From NCBI GenBank assembly GCA_003021045.1, contig PXRN01000006.1, forward strand, positions 1 to 64,000: DNA of 64,000 nt. The letters run 5' to 3'. The notes under the pieces were generated by a model. That model was given only the letters and a program-made list of their open reading frames with translations, was not told the DNA's origin and searched no databases. This DNA is from Halobacteriales archaeon QS_4_69_34. Lineage in GTDB: Archaea > Halobacteriota > Halobacteria > Halobacteriales > Halococcaceae. How positions within the stretch are numbered: position 1 is the first letter of the stretch; each line of letters starts with the position of its first letter. Position numbers and translations under genes: made by a program. Positions 49,526 to 58,843 of the stretch are shown here, piece after piece.

Positions 49526-50688
49526 GTCGCCACCTCCAGGACGTGGACGACGGCGCTGGCGACCGTCCCGCCGGCGTTGTGCGCCACCGCGGTTTCGGCG
49601 TCGGGCACGGCCCCCGAACGGGGGTGGTCGCCGCGGAACAGCCTGGTGATCTCGGCGATCTGGCCCGCGCCCGTCGCGCCCACCGGGTGGCCCTTGGCCT
49701 TCAGCCCACCCGAGAGGTTGATCGGCAACTCGCCCGAGCGCGTCGTCTCGCCGCGCCGGGCCGCCCCGACGGCCTCACCGCGTTCGTAGAACCCCAGCGA
49801 TTCGAGCGCGAGCACCTCCGCGATCGTGAAGCAGTCGTGGACCTCCGCGAAGTCCACGTCGTCGTGATCGACGCCGGCGTCGGCGTAGGCCTCCCGTGCC
49901 GCGTCGTCGGCGGCCGGCGTGCGCGCGAGGTACTCCCGGTCGGCGAGCGCCAGCCGATCGCCGCCCTGTCCGGTGCCCGCGATCGCCACGGGCGCGTCGA
50001 TCCCGTGGGAATCGGCGTATGCCTCGCTCACGAGCACGAGCGCGCTCGCGCCGTCGGAGATCGGACACGCGTCGTAGAGCCCGAGCGGGGTGGCGACCGG
50101 CGGCGCGTCGAGAGCCTCCTCGACGGTGATCTCGCTGCGGTACTGGGCGTGGTCGTTCGGGAGGGCGTGTTCGTGGTTCTTGACGGCGACGTTGGCGAGG
50201 TCCTCGGGCGAGCCGCCGTACTCCTGGAAGTACGCGCGCGCCATCAGCGCGTACGCGCCGGGGAAGGTCACCCCTGCGCGGACTTCATAGAGGTCGTCGG
50301 CGGCCATCGCCAGCCCCTCGGTCGCGCCCGCCGTGCCGATGTTGGTCATCCGCTCCGCGCCGCCGACGAGGACGACGTCGGCCTCGCCGCTCCGGACGTC
50401 CTTGACGGCCTCGCGGACCGCCGCGCCGCTCGACGCACACGCGGTCTCGAAGCGCGTCGCCGGCACGTCCAGCCCCACCGCCTCGGCCATCAGCGGCCCC
50501 TGGTGGCCCTGGCGCTCGGCGAACTCGCCCATGAAGTTGCCGTAGAACAGCTCCTCGACGTCCTCGGGATCGACCCCCGAGTCGTCGATCGCGGCCAGTC
50601 CCGCCTCGGCGAACAGGTCGCGACCGGTTCGTTCGGGTGACTCGCCGAAGTCGGTGAGACCGACGCCGGCCACGCGGATGCCTGCCAT
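49522..50688 (-). CDS. SCP2-type thiolase
   Basis: The 388-residue thiolase has its nucleophile C84 in ETACASSGAAV, EVHDCFTIAE (His in the Cx/His region) and a final GGLKAKGHPVGATG carrying the second catalytic histidine. It condenses or cleaves acyl-CoAs; the SCP2/acetoacetyl type lacks the C-terminal Cys-x-Gly of classical thiolases. The start is ATG 50688, not the longer frame: a TATA-like CTTTATACC lies 25 bases upstream, giving a leaderless transcript. Operon with the DUF35 gene. Confidence 0.93.
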   Translation of the reverse strand: MAGIRVAGVGLTDFGESPERTGRDLFAEAGLAAIDDSGVDPEDVEELFYGNFMGEFAERQGHQGPLMAEAVGLDVPATRFETACASSGAAVREAVKDVRSGEADVVLVGGAERMTNIGTAGATEGLAMAADDLYEVRAGVTFPGAYALMARAYFQEYGGSPEDLANVAVKNHEHALPNDHAQYRSEITVEEALDAPPVATPLGLYDACPISDGASALVLVSEAYADSHGIDAPVAIAGTGQGGDRLALADREYLARTPAADDAAREAYADAGVDHDDVDFAEVHDCFTIAEVLALESLGFYERGEAVGAARRGETTRSGELPINLSGGLKAKGHPVGATGAGQIAEITRLFRGDHPRSGAVPDAETAVAHNAGGTVASAVVHVLEVAT

Positions 50689-50709
50689 GGCCACCCATAG
50701 GCCGGGCGG

Positions 50710-50718
50710 TATAAAGAA
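50710..50718 (-). promoter_or_regulatory. TATA box of the thiolase operon
   Basis: Read on the minus strand, CTTTATACC is centred about 26 bases upstream of ATG 50688, which fixes the thiolase start as leaderless. Confidence 0.6.
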
Positions 50719-50908
50719 CTGTGGAAACGAGACCACGGGGCCACTCCCGTACAGACCGCTCGACGTCCATCCGGGGGGAGAGCCCCCGCGAGGGGCCCGG
50801 GACACGCCGATCGGTGATGCCACGCGGACGGAGAGTTCCGGACAGCGCCGACGGACTATCATCCAAAATGACACTCCGGGCGAGGCGATCGTCCCGGCTG
50901 TACCGCTC

Positions 50909-50927
50909 GGGTGTTTTATACACACCC
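50909..50927. promoter_or_regulatory. inverted repeat over the TATA box of the PH-domain gene
   Basis: Arms GGGTGT and ACACCC surround TTTTATAC, so a protein bound at the dyad would block the promoter. The predicted transcript start is about 27 bases further, giving a leader of roughly 35 bases before ATG 50979. Confidence 0.45.
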
Positions 50928-50978
50928 GACCTGTAGCGTGACGATAGACGCCGGCACGAGGGTAGTATCACGGAAGCC

Positions 50979-51812
50979 ATGAACGATCACCTCCAGTTCG
51001 TACTCGCCGTCGGTGGTCTGTTCGCCCTCGTAGCCGCCATCGGCTCCCTCGGGGCGGCGCTGAACGTCTACTCGATACTCGCTTCCCGGCTCGTGCTCCT
51101 CGCGAGTCCGCTGGTCGCGTACTATCTCGTGTACTACGACGGGTTCGAGCGACTACGATCGCGCTCGGGATCCACCGAGAGCACGGTGGAAGAAAACGCC
51201 ACACGGCCCGCCGCGAGCGGGCCCGGCTTCGGCGGAACGGGGTTCGCGCCGCTGTCCTCGGGGGATGTGGCGATCGATACGGAAGCGAGCCGCCCGGAAT
51301 CGCGTTCGCCGCCCCGCAGCACGAACCCGAACCGGGCTCACGGATCACGGGCCGGCGAGGAGACGCGCCTCTGGGTGAATCGGCCCGCCCGGTCTCCGGC
51401 CGTGCCCTTCGTCGTCGGGGGGCTCGTGCTCGTCGTCGTCGGGGCGTGGTTGGGACACACCGCCGGGCTATCGCTCTCGTGGCTCCCGCTGATCGTCGTT
51501 TCCGCGGGCTTCGTGCTCGCGATCGTCCCGTATCTCGGCCAGCAGCGGACGCGCCACGTGGTTTCGCCCACGCGAGCGTACACCGAAACCGGCTATCTCC
51601 GGCCCGAACGAACGGTCGTCCGGCTGCACCGGCTCCGAACCGTCGAATGCAACCAGTCGCGCCTCCAGAGGCTCCTCGGCTACGGCGACGTCACGGTCGC
51701 GGCCGGTCCGGACGCCGATCCCCTCGTCTTCGAGGACGCCCGCCGGCCGGCCCATCTGGTCGAGCTCCTGCGGGAAAACGCCCGTGAAGCACGCGAACGC
51801 CGCGACGCGTAA
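50979..51812 (+). CDS. membrane protein with C-terminal bacterial PH-like domain
   Basis: The 277-residue protein has two N-terminal hydrophobic segments (about 8-25 and 30-50). A soluble Ser/Arg/Gly/Pro linker (60-135) follows, then two more helices (about 141-160 and 166-183) and a C-terminal domain. The domain contains RHVVSPTRAYTETGYLRPER, then VVRLHRLRTVECNQSRLQRL and YGDVTVAAGPDADPLVFEDA, the layout of bPH2 (YdbT/YdbS-type) domains. Function is unknown; such proteins sit in the membrane and may sense envelope stress. Lone gene with a dyad-bearing promoter. Confidence 0.78.
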   Translation: MNDHLQFVLAVGGLFALVAAIGSLGAALNVYSILASRLVLLASPLVAYYLVYYDGFERLRSRSGSTESTVEENATRPAASGPGFGGTGFAPLSSGDVAIDTEASRPESRSPPRSTNPNRAHGSRAGEETRLWVNRPARSPAVPFVVGGLVLVVVGAWLGHTAGLSLSWLPLIVVSAGFVLAIVPYLGQQRTRHVVSPTRAYTETGYLRPERTVVRLHRLRTVECNQSRLQRLLGYGDVTVAAGPDADPLVFEDARRPAHLVELLRENAREARERRDA

Positions 51813-52049
51813 CCTACCTATCCTGCCCGCTCGCGGGAATACCGTGTTCGCTCCCGGGGGACTTCGGTGAACTCCCGGCCCCAGTCCGCCCCGATCACCC
51901 TACTGGTGGGGACGGCTGCCTCGGTAGGAACCCGACGACACCGGAATCGTCGGCACCCGACGCGCCGACGCCTCGGACGAGAGGTCGAACGGACCGACGG
52001 GAGCCACATGCGGTCACCGATCCTATCAGAGCGAGACTCGTGTCGGCGA

Positions 52050-53306
52050 CTACGGCCAGGTTCCACCCTCCGCGTGGGCGTTGACGACCCGGTCGATGGC
52101 GACGGCGTAGGCGGCGGTGCGGAGGTTCGGCAGGTCGTACTCCTCGAACACCTCGATCAGCCGATCGAAGGCGTCAACGATGACGGTTTCGAGCTCGTCG
52201 TTGACGCGCCGTTCGTCCCAGTAGAACCGCTGGCGATTCTGGACCCACTCGAAGTACGAGACCGTGACGCCGCCGGCGTTGGCGAGCACGTCCGGGAAGA
52301 CGGAGACGTCCCGTTCGATCAGGATGTCGTCGGCCGCCGGCGTGAGCGGCCCGTTCGCGGCCTCGACGATCACGTCGGCCCGCACCTCCTCGGCGAGTGT
52401 CTCGTCGATGGCGTTTTCGAGCGCCGCCGGGATCAGGAGGTCGACGTCGAGGGTGAGCAGCCCCTCGCCCGTCAGCTCCTCGGCGGCGTCGACGTAGCCG
52501 GTGACGCTGCCGGTCTCTTTTTTGTGTTCTTTGACCATTTGCGCGTCGAGCCCGTCGGGATCGTGGACCGCGCCGGTAGAGTCGCTGACCGCGACGACGT
52601 CCGCTCCCTCCTCGTCGAGCAGTCGGGCAGCGACCGCGCCGGCGTTGCCGTAGCCCTGAACGGCGACGGTCACCCCATCGAGGGGCGTTTCGCGGTATCT
52701 GAACGCCTCGCGGGCGGTGAGCATCACCGACCGCCCCGTCGCTTCGAGGCGCCCCTCGCTGCCGCCGCTCTCGATGCCCTTGCCCGTCACCACGCCGGGG
52801 GCGGTGGTCCCCTCGAGGGTCTCGTAGGTGTCCTTGATCCAGTTCATCTCGCGCTGGCCGGTGTTGACGTCCGGGGCGGCGATGTCCGTGTCGGGACCGA
52901 CGAGCGGGCGCAGCTCCGTCGCGAACGCGCGGGTGATCCGTTCGAGCTCGCCGGTCGAGAACGAGCGGGGATCGAGGGCGATACCGCCCTTGCCGCCGCC
53001 GTACGGGACATCGACGACCGCGCACTTGTAGGCCATCCAGCCCGAGAGGGCCTTCACCTCGTCGCGGGTGACGTCCGGGTGATAGCGGATGCCGCCCTTG
53101 TAGGGGCCGCGGTCGTCGTTGAACTGTGAACGGTACGCTCGAACCGTTTCGAGGCCGCCGTCGTCCAGTTCGATCGTCAGGTTGGTCTCGAGCACGCGCT
53201 CGGGGTTCTGGAGGCGGGTGAGGAGTCCCTCGCCGACGCCGAGGTAGGCGGCCGCGTCGCCGACGTACTCCTGGAGGCTCTCGAAGGGGTTCGCTTCTTC
53301 GGCCAT
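52050..53306 (-). CDS. gdh: glutamate dehydrogenase
   Basis: The 418-residue enzyme interconverts glutamate with 2-oxoglutarate and ammonia. It has the substrate lysines in [13 protein letters not shown] and [15 protein letters not shown], the NAD(P)-binding [13 protein letters not shown] motif, and the closing [17 protein letters not shown]. Length is standard. ATG 53306 lies 27 bases after the centre of a TATA-like GCTTAACAG, so it is leaderless. A cluster of ATAAC repeats lies further upstream. Cofactor preference cannot be read with confidence. Confidence 0.96.
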   Translation of the reverse strand: MAEEANPFESLQEYVGDAAAYLGVGEGLLTRLQNPERVLETNLTIELDDGGLETVRAYRSQFNDDRGPYKGGIRYHPDVTRDEVKALSGWMAYKCAVVDVPYGGGKGGIALDPRSFSTGELERITRAFATELRPLVGPDTDIAAPDVNTGQREMNWIKDTYETLEGTTAPGVVTGKGIESGGSEGRLEATGRSVMLTAREAFRYRETPLDGVTVAVQGYGNAGAVAARLLDEEGADVVAVSDSTGAVHDPDGLDAQMVKEHKKETGSVTGYVDAAEELTGEGLLTLDVDLLIPAALENAIDETLAEEVRADVIVEAANGPLTPAADDILIERDVSVFPDVLANAGGVTVSYFEWVQNRQRFYWDERRVNDELETVIVDAFDRLIEVFEEYDLPNLRTAAYAVAIDRVVNAHAEGGTWP

Positions 53307-53348
53307 GCCCGACGGTCGGCCACCCGGCTGTTAAGCGTGCCGGGATAC

Positions 53349-53391
53349 ATAACATAGGAGTTGTTATAACGCGTATAACCCTCATTGAGGG
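53349..53391. promoter_or_regulatory. upstream element of gdh: ATAAC repeats and palindromes
   Basis: Three ATAAC copies (53349-53353, 53366-53370, 53375-53379) form overlapping inverted repeats: GTTATA/TATAAC around ACGCG at 53363-53379, and ATAACA/TGTTAT. A small hairpin CCCTCA/TGAGGG is at 53379-53391. This AT-rich island in GC-rich DNA lies about 15-60 bases upstream of the gdh TATA box, a place for a nitrogen-responsive regulator. Confidence 0.6.
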
Positions 53392-53555
53392 GAGGTCAGC
53401 ACACCTCCGCCTCCAGCGTTCGGACAGTCCTCGAGCTCCCCGATGTCGCCACGCCAGCACATACAGCCACGGATCGCGCGACTCGACCCCCCCCCTCGCA
53501 CGAGCGACGAGAAGCAGGGAAGAAACGAGCGAGAGGGTGAAAAGACGAAGGACGC

Positions 53556-54392
53556 TCACTCCGCGGCTCGGTCGAGGACGCGCTCGGCCCGGGCGATTAG
53601 TGGGGCGTCGATCATCTCGCCGTCGACCCGGAAGACGCCGCGATTCTCGGCGTCGGCTTCGGCCTTCGCGTCGAGCACGCGCCGCGCCCACGCGACCTGC
53701 TCCTCGCTCGGCGCGAACGCCTCGTTGATGACGCCCACCTGCTCGGGGTGGATCGCCAGCTTGCCGTCGTAGCCGAGCTCGAGCGCGAACGCACAGTCCT
53801 CGCGCAGCACCTCGTCGTCCTCGAAGTCGGTCACGAGGGTGTCGATCGCGTCGACCCCGGCCGCGCTCGCCGCGAGGACGACGTGCTCACGGGCGTAGAG
53901 CACCTCCCGGCCCTCCCGCGTCCGGCTCGCACCTACGTCGGCGGCGAGGTCCTCCGCGCCGAAGACGAGCGCGTCGGTCGCCGCCGCGTCGGCGATCGCC
54001 GCGGCGTCGAGCACCCCCCGAGCGGTCTCGATCAGCGCGATCACCGGCAGGTCGGCGTCGTGCTCGCCACACAGCCGGTCGAGGGTCGCCACGTCCGCCG
54101 CCCCGTCGACCTTCGGGCACACCACGCCGTCGATCCGGGGATCGCCCGCGAGCACGCTATCGAGGTCGCCGGCGGCCGCCGACCCGGGGTTGACGCGAAC
54201 CAAGACCTCACAGCTCGGGTCGAACGCCGGATCGGTCAGCACGCCGCTGACGGCCTCGCGTGCGTCCTCCTTCCGCCCGGGCGCGACCGCGTCTTCGAGA
54301 TCGAAGACGACGACGTCCGCGCCGGTTTCGGGCGCTTTCTCCAGCAGCTCGGGCCGATCGCCGGGCGAGAACAGCACGCTCCTGCGGGCCAT
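53556..54392 (-). CDS. HpcH/HpaI aldolase family, CitE-like (malyl-CoA lyase or thioesterase)
   Basis: The 278-residue TIM-barrel protein has an RSVLFSPGDRPELLEKAPET opening, metal/CoA-binding VVFDLEDAVAPGRKEDAR, VRVNPG, CPKVDGAADV, ALIETARGVLDA and GAEDLAADVG. Family members split malyl-CoA or methylmalyl-CoA, or hydrolyse malyl-CoA; haloarchaea carry both kinds in the methylaspartate cycle. The length (278) is nearer the shorter CitE2-type than the longer lyase. ATG 54392 is used. Adjacent genes do not settle the substrate. Confidence 0.88.
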   Translation of the reverse strand: MARRSVLFSPGDRPELLEKAPETGADVVVFDLEDAVAPGRKEDAREAVSGVLTDPAFDPSCEVLVRVNPGSAAAGDLDSVLAGDPRIDGVVCPKVDGAADVATLDRLCGEHDADLPVIALIETARGVLDAAAIADAAATDALVFGAEDLAADVGASRTREGREVLYAREHVVLAASAAGVDAIDTLVTDFEDDEVLREDCAFALELGYDGKLAIHPEQVGVINEAFAPSEEQVAWARRVLDAKAEADAENRGVFRVDGEMIDAPLIARAERVLDRAAE

Positions 54393-54545
54393 GTCCGACC
54401 GTCGACGCCCGGGGTCAAAAGGTCCCGCCCGACCGAGCCCGGCAGTCGACCGGTACACGACCGGCTCATCGCCCGGTCCGTTCGGTCCGAACTCCCCGAC
54501 GCGAACCCAACTGGCTTGAGCGTAGAGCCCGACGTATCTAGGGCC

Positions 54546-54689
54546 ATGAGCTACGACACGACGATCGGCTGGTCGCTGTTTACCTCGGGCATCGTCACCC
54601 TCCTCCTGAAGATCGCCCCCTACGACTCGCTGTACTGGGGGATCGCGCTGCTGATCCTCGGCGTGATCGTCATGTTTCGGCGGGTCTGA
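54546..54689 (+). CDS. 47-residue two-helix membrane protein
   Basis: ATG 54546 opens [20 protein letters not shown], a short loop [10 protein letters not shown], then [13 protein letters not shown] and RRV. Two hydrophobic segments (about 8-22 and 30-43) form a hairpin. A TATA-like GTATCTAG lies about 13-15 bases upstream, somewhat close for a leaderless start. It is divergent from the CitE-like gene. Composition and conservation of acidic/aromatic residues look real, but I do not know the family. Confidence 0.7.
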   Translation: MSYDTTIGWSLFTSGIVTLLLKIAPYDSLYWGIALLILGVIVMFRRV

Positions 54690-54866
54690 GGAACCGACGG
54701 CGGGGCACCGCCGCGAGGGACGATCCGCCGCCGTCCGACGGGCAGCGACCAGCGTCGGGTTCGGGGCGTGACCCGGCGGCCGGAGCCGCGCCGTCTCGCC
54801 GCGACAGGGGGCTGAAGGGTCCGTCGACCAGTAAACTATTAGGCGCTGTTGGCACACGTCACTCGT

Positions 54867-55655
54867 ATGCGACCGCTCGACGACACCGCGCTCGCGCGCG
54901 ACGGGAAGGTGCTGATCCTCGCCTACGACCACGGGCTCGAACACGGCCCGAGCGACTTCGAGGACCTCCCCGAGCGGATGGACCCCGGGACGATCTTCGA
55001 GGCCGCCACCCACGACGCCGTGACCGCACTCGCAGTCCAGAAGGGTATCGCGGAGGCGTACTACCCCTCCTACGAGCGCGACGTCACCCTGCTCGCCAAG
55101 CTCAACGGCACCTCGAATCTCTGGATGGGCGAGCCCGACTCGGCGGTGAACTGCTCGGTCGAGTACGCCGCCGAAATCGGGGCGGACGCCGTCGGGTTCA
55201 CCCTCTATGGGGGCTCGAACAACGAGGTCGAGATGGCCGAGGAGTTCGCCACCGTCCAGGAGTCCGCCCGCGACCACGACCTCCCCGTGGTCATGTGGTC
55301 CTACCCCCGGGGACAGGGGCTCAAGAACGACACCAGCGGGAGCGTCATCGCCTACGCGTCCCGGCTCGCACTCGAACTCGGCGCGGACGTGGCCAAGGTG
55401 AAGTACCCGGGCAGCCGCGAGGCGATGGAACGTGCCGTGCGCGCCGCGGGGCCCACGAAGGTGATCATGAGCGGCGGCTCGAAGGTCTCCGACGAGGCGT
55501 TCCTCGAGAGCGTGAAGACCGTGATGGACGCCGGCGGGGCAGGTCTCGCGGTGGGCCGGAACGTCTGGCAGCGCGAGAACCCGACCCAGATCCTCGACGC
55601 GCTGGAGCAGGTCATCTTCGAGGGGGCTACCGTCGACGCGGCGCTCGAAACGTGA
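54867..55655 (+). CDS. fba: class I fructose-bisphosphate aldolase (archaeal DhnA type)
   Basis: The 262-residue TIM-barrel aldolase splits or forms fructose 1,6-bisphosphate. It has [18 protein letters not shown], the [14 protein letters not shown] stretch, MWSYPRGQG, the Schiff-base lysine in [13 protein letters not shown], and the phosphate-binding [14 protein letters not shown] plus [19 protein letters not shown] 54867 is preferred: an AT-rich TAAACTATTAG lies about 25-35 bases upstream. Its stop overlaps the FBPase start by four bases. Confidence 0.95.
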   Translation: MRPLDDTALARDGKVLILAYDHGLEHGPSDFEDLPERMDPGTIFEAATHDAVTALAVQKGIAEAYYPSYERDVTLLAKLNGTSNLWMGEPDSAVNCSVEYAAEIGADAVGFTLYGGSNNEVEMAEEFATVQESARDHDLPVVMWSYPRGQGLKNDTSGSVIAYASRLALELGADVAKVKYPGSREAMERAVRAAGPTKVIMSGGSKVSDEAFLESVKTVMDAGGAGLAVGRNVWQRENPTQILDALEQVIFEGATVDAALET

Positions 55656-56584
55656 GCGACCGATCCGGGACCGGCCCGAGCGACGCGGCCGCCGCCGAGA
55701 CCGTCACGGCGGTCCTCGAAACCGTCGCCAGCGCCGCCCCGGAGATCCGCGGCGGGCTCGCGGGACGGCGCGAGTACGAGTCCGAGGAGAACCCGAGCGG
55801 CGAACGACGGCTCGCGGCGGACGTCCACGCCGACCGGCTGCTCGAAGACCGACTGACGAGCATCGAGGGGATCGGCGGCTACGCCAGCGAGGAGCGCGAG
55901 GAAATCGTCGACGCCGGCGACGCCAGCGGGGACGACGCGGAGCCGAACGCGGGCGCGGCGAACACCGACGCCGGGCTCTCGGTCGCGGTCGACCCGCTCG
56001 ACGGCTCCTCGAACCTCAAGTCGAACAACGCGATGGGCACGGTCGTGGGCGTCTACGATACCGACCTCCCGGCGCGCGGGCGCGACCTGCTCGCGTCCGC
56101 GTACGTCCTGTACGGGCCGATCACGACGATGGTGGTCGCCCGCGAGGACACGGTGACCGAGTACGTCCTCCGGGACGGCGAGCGTCACGCCGCGCGAGAG
56201 GACGTTACGCTGCCCGACGAGCCGACCGTCTACGGCTTCGGCGGGCGCGTCCCCGACTGGCCGACCGACTTCACCGACTACGCCCGGGAGATCGAAGGGG
56301 AGCTCAAGCTTCGCTACGGCGGCGCGATGATCGCCGACGTGAATCAGGTCCTGACCTACGGCGGGATCTTCGCCTACCCCGGCCTCCGATCGCGCCCCGA
56401 GGGCAAGCTCCGCCTCCAGTTCGAGGCCAATCCCATCGCGCATATCGTCGAGTGTGCGGGCGGGCGCTCCACCGGTGGCGAGCGCTCGCTGCTCGACGTC
56501 GAGCCCGACGCGCTCCACGACCGGGTCCCGGTACACGTGGGCAACCCCGAGCTCGTCGACCGACTGGAGGCGGCGCTGTCGTAG
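55652..56584 (+). CDS. fbp: fructose-1,6-bisphosphatase
   Basis: The 310-residue enzyme of the inositol-phosphatase-like superfamily has the metal-binding YASEEREE and [14 protein letters not shown], and the sugar-binding [16 protein letters not shown] region. It removes the 1-phosphate of fructose 1,6-bisphosphate, committing carbon to gluconeogenesis. It starts at GTG 55652, overlapping the aldolase stop (GTGA). An acidic Ala/Asp/Gly insertion (about 90-105) precedes the catalytic motif. With the aldolase it is a gluconeogenic pair. Confidence 0.94.
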   Translation: MSDRSGTGPSDAAAAETVTAVLETVASAAPEIRGGLAGRREYESEENPSGERRLAADVHADRLLEDRLTSIEGIGGYASEEREEIVDAGDASGDDAEPNAGAANTDAGLSVAVDPLDGSSNLKSNNAMGTVVGVYDTDLPARGRDLLASAYVLYGPITTMVVAREDTVTEYVLRDGERHAAREDVTLPDEPTVYGFGGRVPDWPTDFTDYAREIEGELKLRYGGAMIADVNQVLTYGGIFAYPGLRSRPEGKLRLQFEANPIAHIVECAGGRSTGGERSLLDVEPDALHDRVPVHVGNPELVDRLEAALS

Positions 56585-56777
56585 CCGTCCAGCCGGGCTG
56601 CTCGCGTCGGACCGGCGGGGATGAACACCTTCGGGAGGGAAGGGGCACGTTTCGCCGGCGGACACGGGCCTCGAGCCCCGCTCCGGGTGGCTCGTGACGG
56701 CCGCCCGAGGAGACCGGACCCCGTCGGCGACCCGCACGCATGGCAACCCTTTTTGACCCGCTCGTGGAGTCGGCGGC

Positions 56778-58595
56778 ATGGACGTTCGCATCGACGGGAC
56801 GGCAGACGAGGAGGAAGCCTCGGCCATCGCCTCGGCGCTCGCCCGCCACGTCAACGAGCGGGTAGCAGTGTTCGTCGGCGACGCCGACGAGCCGGCGGTC
56901 ACGCGGGAGGCCGTGGAGGGCGGCAAAACGGACACCGCAACGCCGAGCGTAGCCGACGGCAGTACGCCCGCCGGCGAAACAGCGAGCGCGGCGGACGAGA
57001 GCGAGCCCGGCCCCACCGAGCGTGAGACGGCACTGCGCGAGGAGGTCGCCGACATCGAGCGCGGCGGGCCCGAGGAGTACAAGGAACGCCTCGGGGAGCA
57101 GGGCAAGCTGTTCGTGCGCGATCGCCTCGAACTCTGGTTCGGCGAGGGCGGACTGAGCTTCGAGGACGGCCGTTTCGCCAACTTCGACGCGTGGCACCCC
57201 GACAGCCCCGAGACCGGCGGAAACGTCGAGGACGGGGGCGATCGGCTTCCCGCGGACGGCCTCCTGACGGGAGCGGCGGACTTCGAGGGGCGCCGGCTGC
57301 ACGTCATGGCCAACGACTTCACCGTCAAGGCGGGGAGCATGGCCGAGAAGGGCGTCGAGAAGTTCCTCCGGATGCAACAGCGCGCGCTGAAGACCGGCAG
57401 ACCGGTCCTCTACCTGATGGACTCCTCGGGCGGGCGGATCGACCAGCAGACGGGCTTTTTCGCCAACCGCGAGGGGATCGGGAAGTACTACTACAACCAC
57501 TCGATGCTCTCCGGCCGGGTCCCACAGATCTGTGTCCTCTATGGCCCCTGCATCGCCGGCGCGGCCTACACGCCAGTGTTCGCGGACTTCACCGTCATGG
57601 TCGAGGGGATGAGCGCGATGGCGATCGCCAGCCCGCGGATGGTCGAGATGGTCACCGGCGAGGAGATCAGCCTCGACGACCTCGGTGGACCGCAGGTCCA
57701 CGCCGCCGAGTCGGGCAGCGCGGACCTCGTCGCCGAGAGCGAGGAACACGCCCGCGAGCTCGTCGCCCAGCTGATCGGGTACCTGCCCGACAGCGCCGAG
57801 GACGAGCCCCCACAGGTCGAGGGCCGGCCGCCGGCGAAGTCACCGGCGGGCATCGACGCGATCGTGCCCGAACGCCCCAATCGGGGCTACGACATGCACG
57901 AGCTGATCGAGCGGCTCGTCGATCGGGACACCTTCTTCGAGCTCCGTGCGGAGTACGGCAAGGAGATCCTCACCGGCTTCGCCCGCCTCGACGGTCGATC
58001 GGTGGGGATCGTCGCCAACCAGCCTGCCCACCGCGCGGGCGCGATCTTCCCCGACGCCGCCGAGAAGGCCGCCGAGTTCGTCTGGACCTGCGACGCCTAC
58101 GACGTCCCCCTGCTGTATCTCTGTGACACGCCGGGATTCATGGCCGGCTCGGGGGTCGAGAAGGAGGGTATCCTGGAGCAGGGCAAGAAGATGATCTACG
58201 CCGCCTCCTCGGCGACCGTCCCGAAACAGTGTGTCGTCGTCCGGAAGGCCTACGGCGCGGGCATCTACGCCATGACCGGGCCGGCCTACGATCCCGAGGC
58301 GACGCTCGCGCTCCCGGCGGGCGAGATCGCCATCATGGGTCCCGAGGCGGCGATCAACGCCGTCTACGCCAACAAGCTGGACGCGATCGACGATCCCGAG
58401 AAGCGCGAGGAGCGCGAGGCCGAGCTCCGCGCGGCCTACCGGGAGGACATCGACGTCCACCGGATGGCCAGCGAGGTCGTCATCGACGAGATCGTCCCGC
58501 CGAGCGAGCTGCGCGCGGAGCTCACAGAACGCTTCGCGTTCTACGAGACCGTCGAGAAGTCCCTGCCCGAGAAGAAACACGGGACCGTGCTGTAG
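56778..58595 (+). CDS. pccB: acyl-CoA carboxylase beta (carboxyltransferase) chain with PccX-like N-terminal extension
   Basis: The 605-residue protein has two parts. Residues about 85-605 are a carboxyltransferase: KERLGEQGKLFVRDRLELWF, the acyl-CoA region DSSGGRIDQQTGFF, CIAGAAYTPVFADFTVMV, and the biotin half with LCDTPGFMAGSGVEKEGILE and KKHGTVL at the end. Residues 1-40 (DEEEASAIASALARHVNE) resemble the small haloarchaeal acc-operon protein PccX, usually separate; a low-complexity linker (45-80) joins the parts. It likely carboxylates propionyl-CoA or acetyl-CoA, or is a decarboxylase subunit. A TATA-like CAACCCTTTTTGA near 56744-56756 supports ATG 56778. No biotin-carboxylase gene is adjacent. 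Confidence 0.92.
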   Translation: MDVRIDGTADEEEASAIASALARHVNERVAVFVGDADEPAVTREAVEGGKTDTATPSVADGSTPAGETASAADESEPGPTERETALREEVADIERGGPEEYKERLGEQGKLFVRDRLELWFGEGGLSFEDGRFANFDAWHPDSPETGGNVEDGGDRLPADGLLTGAADFEGRRLHVMANDFTVKAGSMAEKGVEKFLRMQQRALKTGRPVLYLMDSSGGRIDQQTGFFANREGIGKYYYNHSMLSGRVPQICVLYGPCIAGAAYTPVFADFTVMVEGMSAMAIASPRMVEMVTGEEISLDDLGGPQVHAAESGSADLVAESEEHARELVAQLIGYLPDSAEDEPPQVEGRPPAKSPAGIDAIVPERPNRGYDMHELIERLVDRDTFFELRAEYGKEILTGFARLDGRSVGIVANQPAHRAGAIFPDAAEKAAEFVWTCDAYDVPLLYLCDTPGFMAGSGVEKEGILEQGKKMIYAASSATVPKQCVVVRKAYGAGIYAMTGPAYDPEATLALPAGEIAIMGPEAAINAVYANKLDAIDDPEKREEREAELRAAYREDIDVHRMASEVVIDEIVPPSELRAELTERFAFYETVEKSLPEKKHGTVL

Positions 58596-58843
58596 TCCGC
58601 GAACGGCGGTCGGTTCCGGTGTTCGGCGAGCGGGGCGTGCGGCGGTCTGCCCGCCCGACCGTCAGGCCACCGTGACCGTCCGGCGACCCGATCCTATAGA
58701 AAAGCACGGTTGCGATCGATCACGAACTCGCCCGACCGATCGTCGAGAGCGTTCGCGGTGACTTTTCCGCCTACGGACCGCTCGGCCCGAACCGTCGAAA
58801 TCGGTCAGAAGAGTTCCGTCGAAGACGGAGGTGGCCGTCGTGA

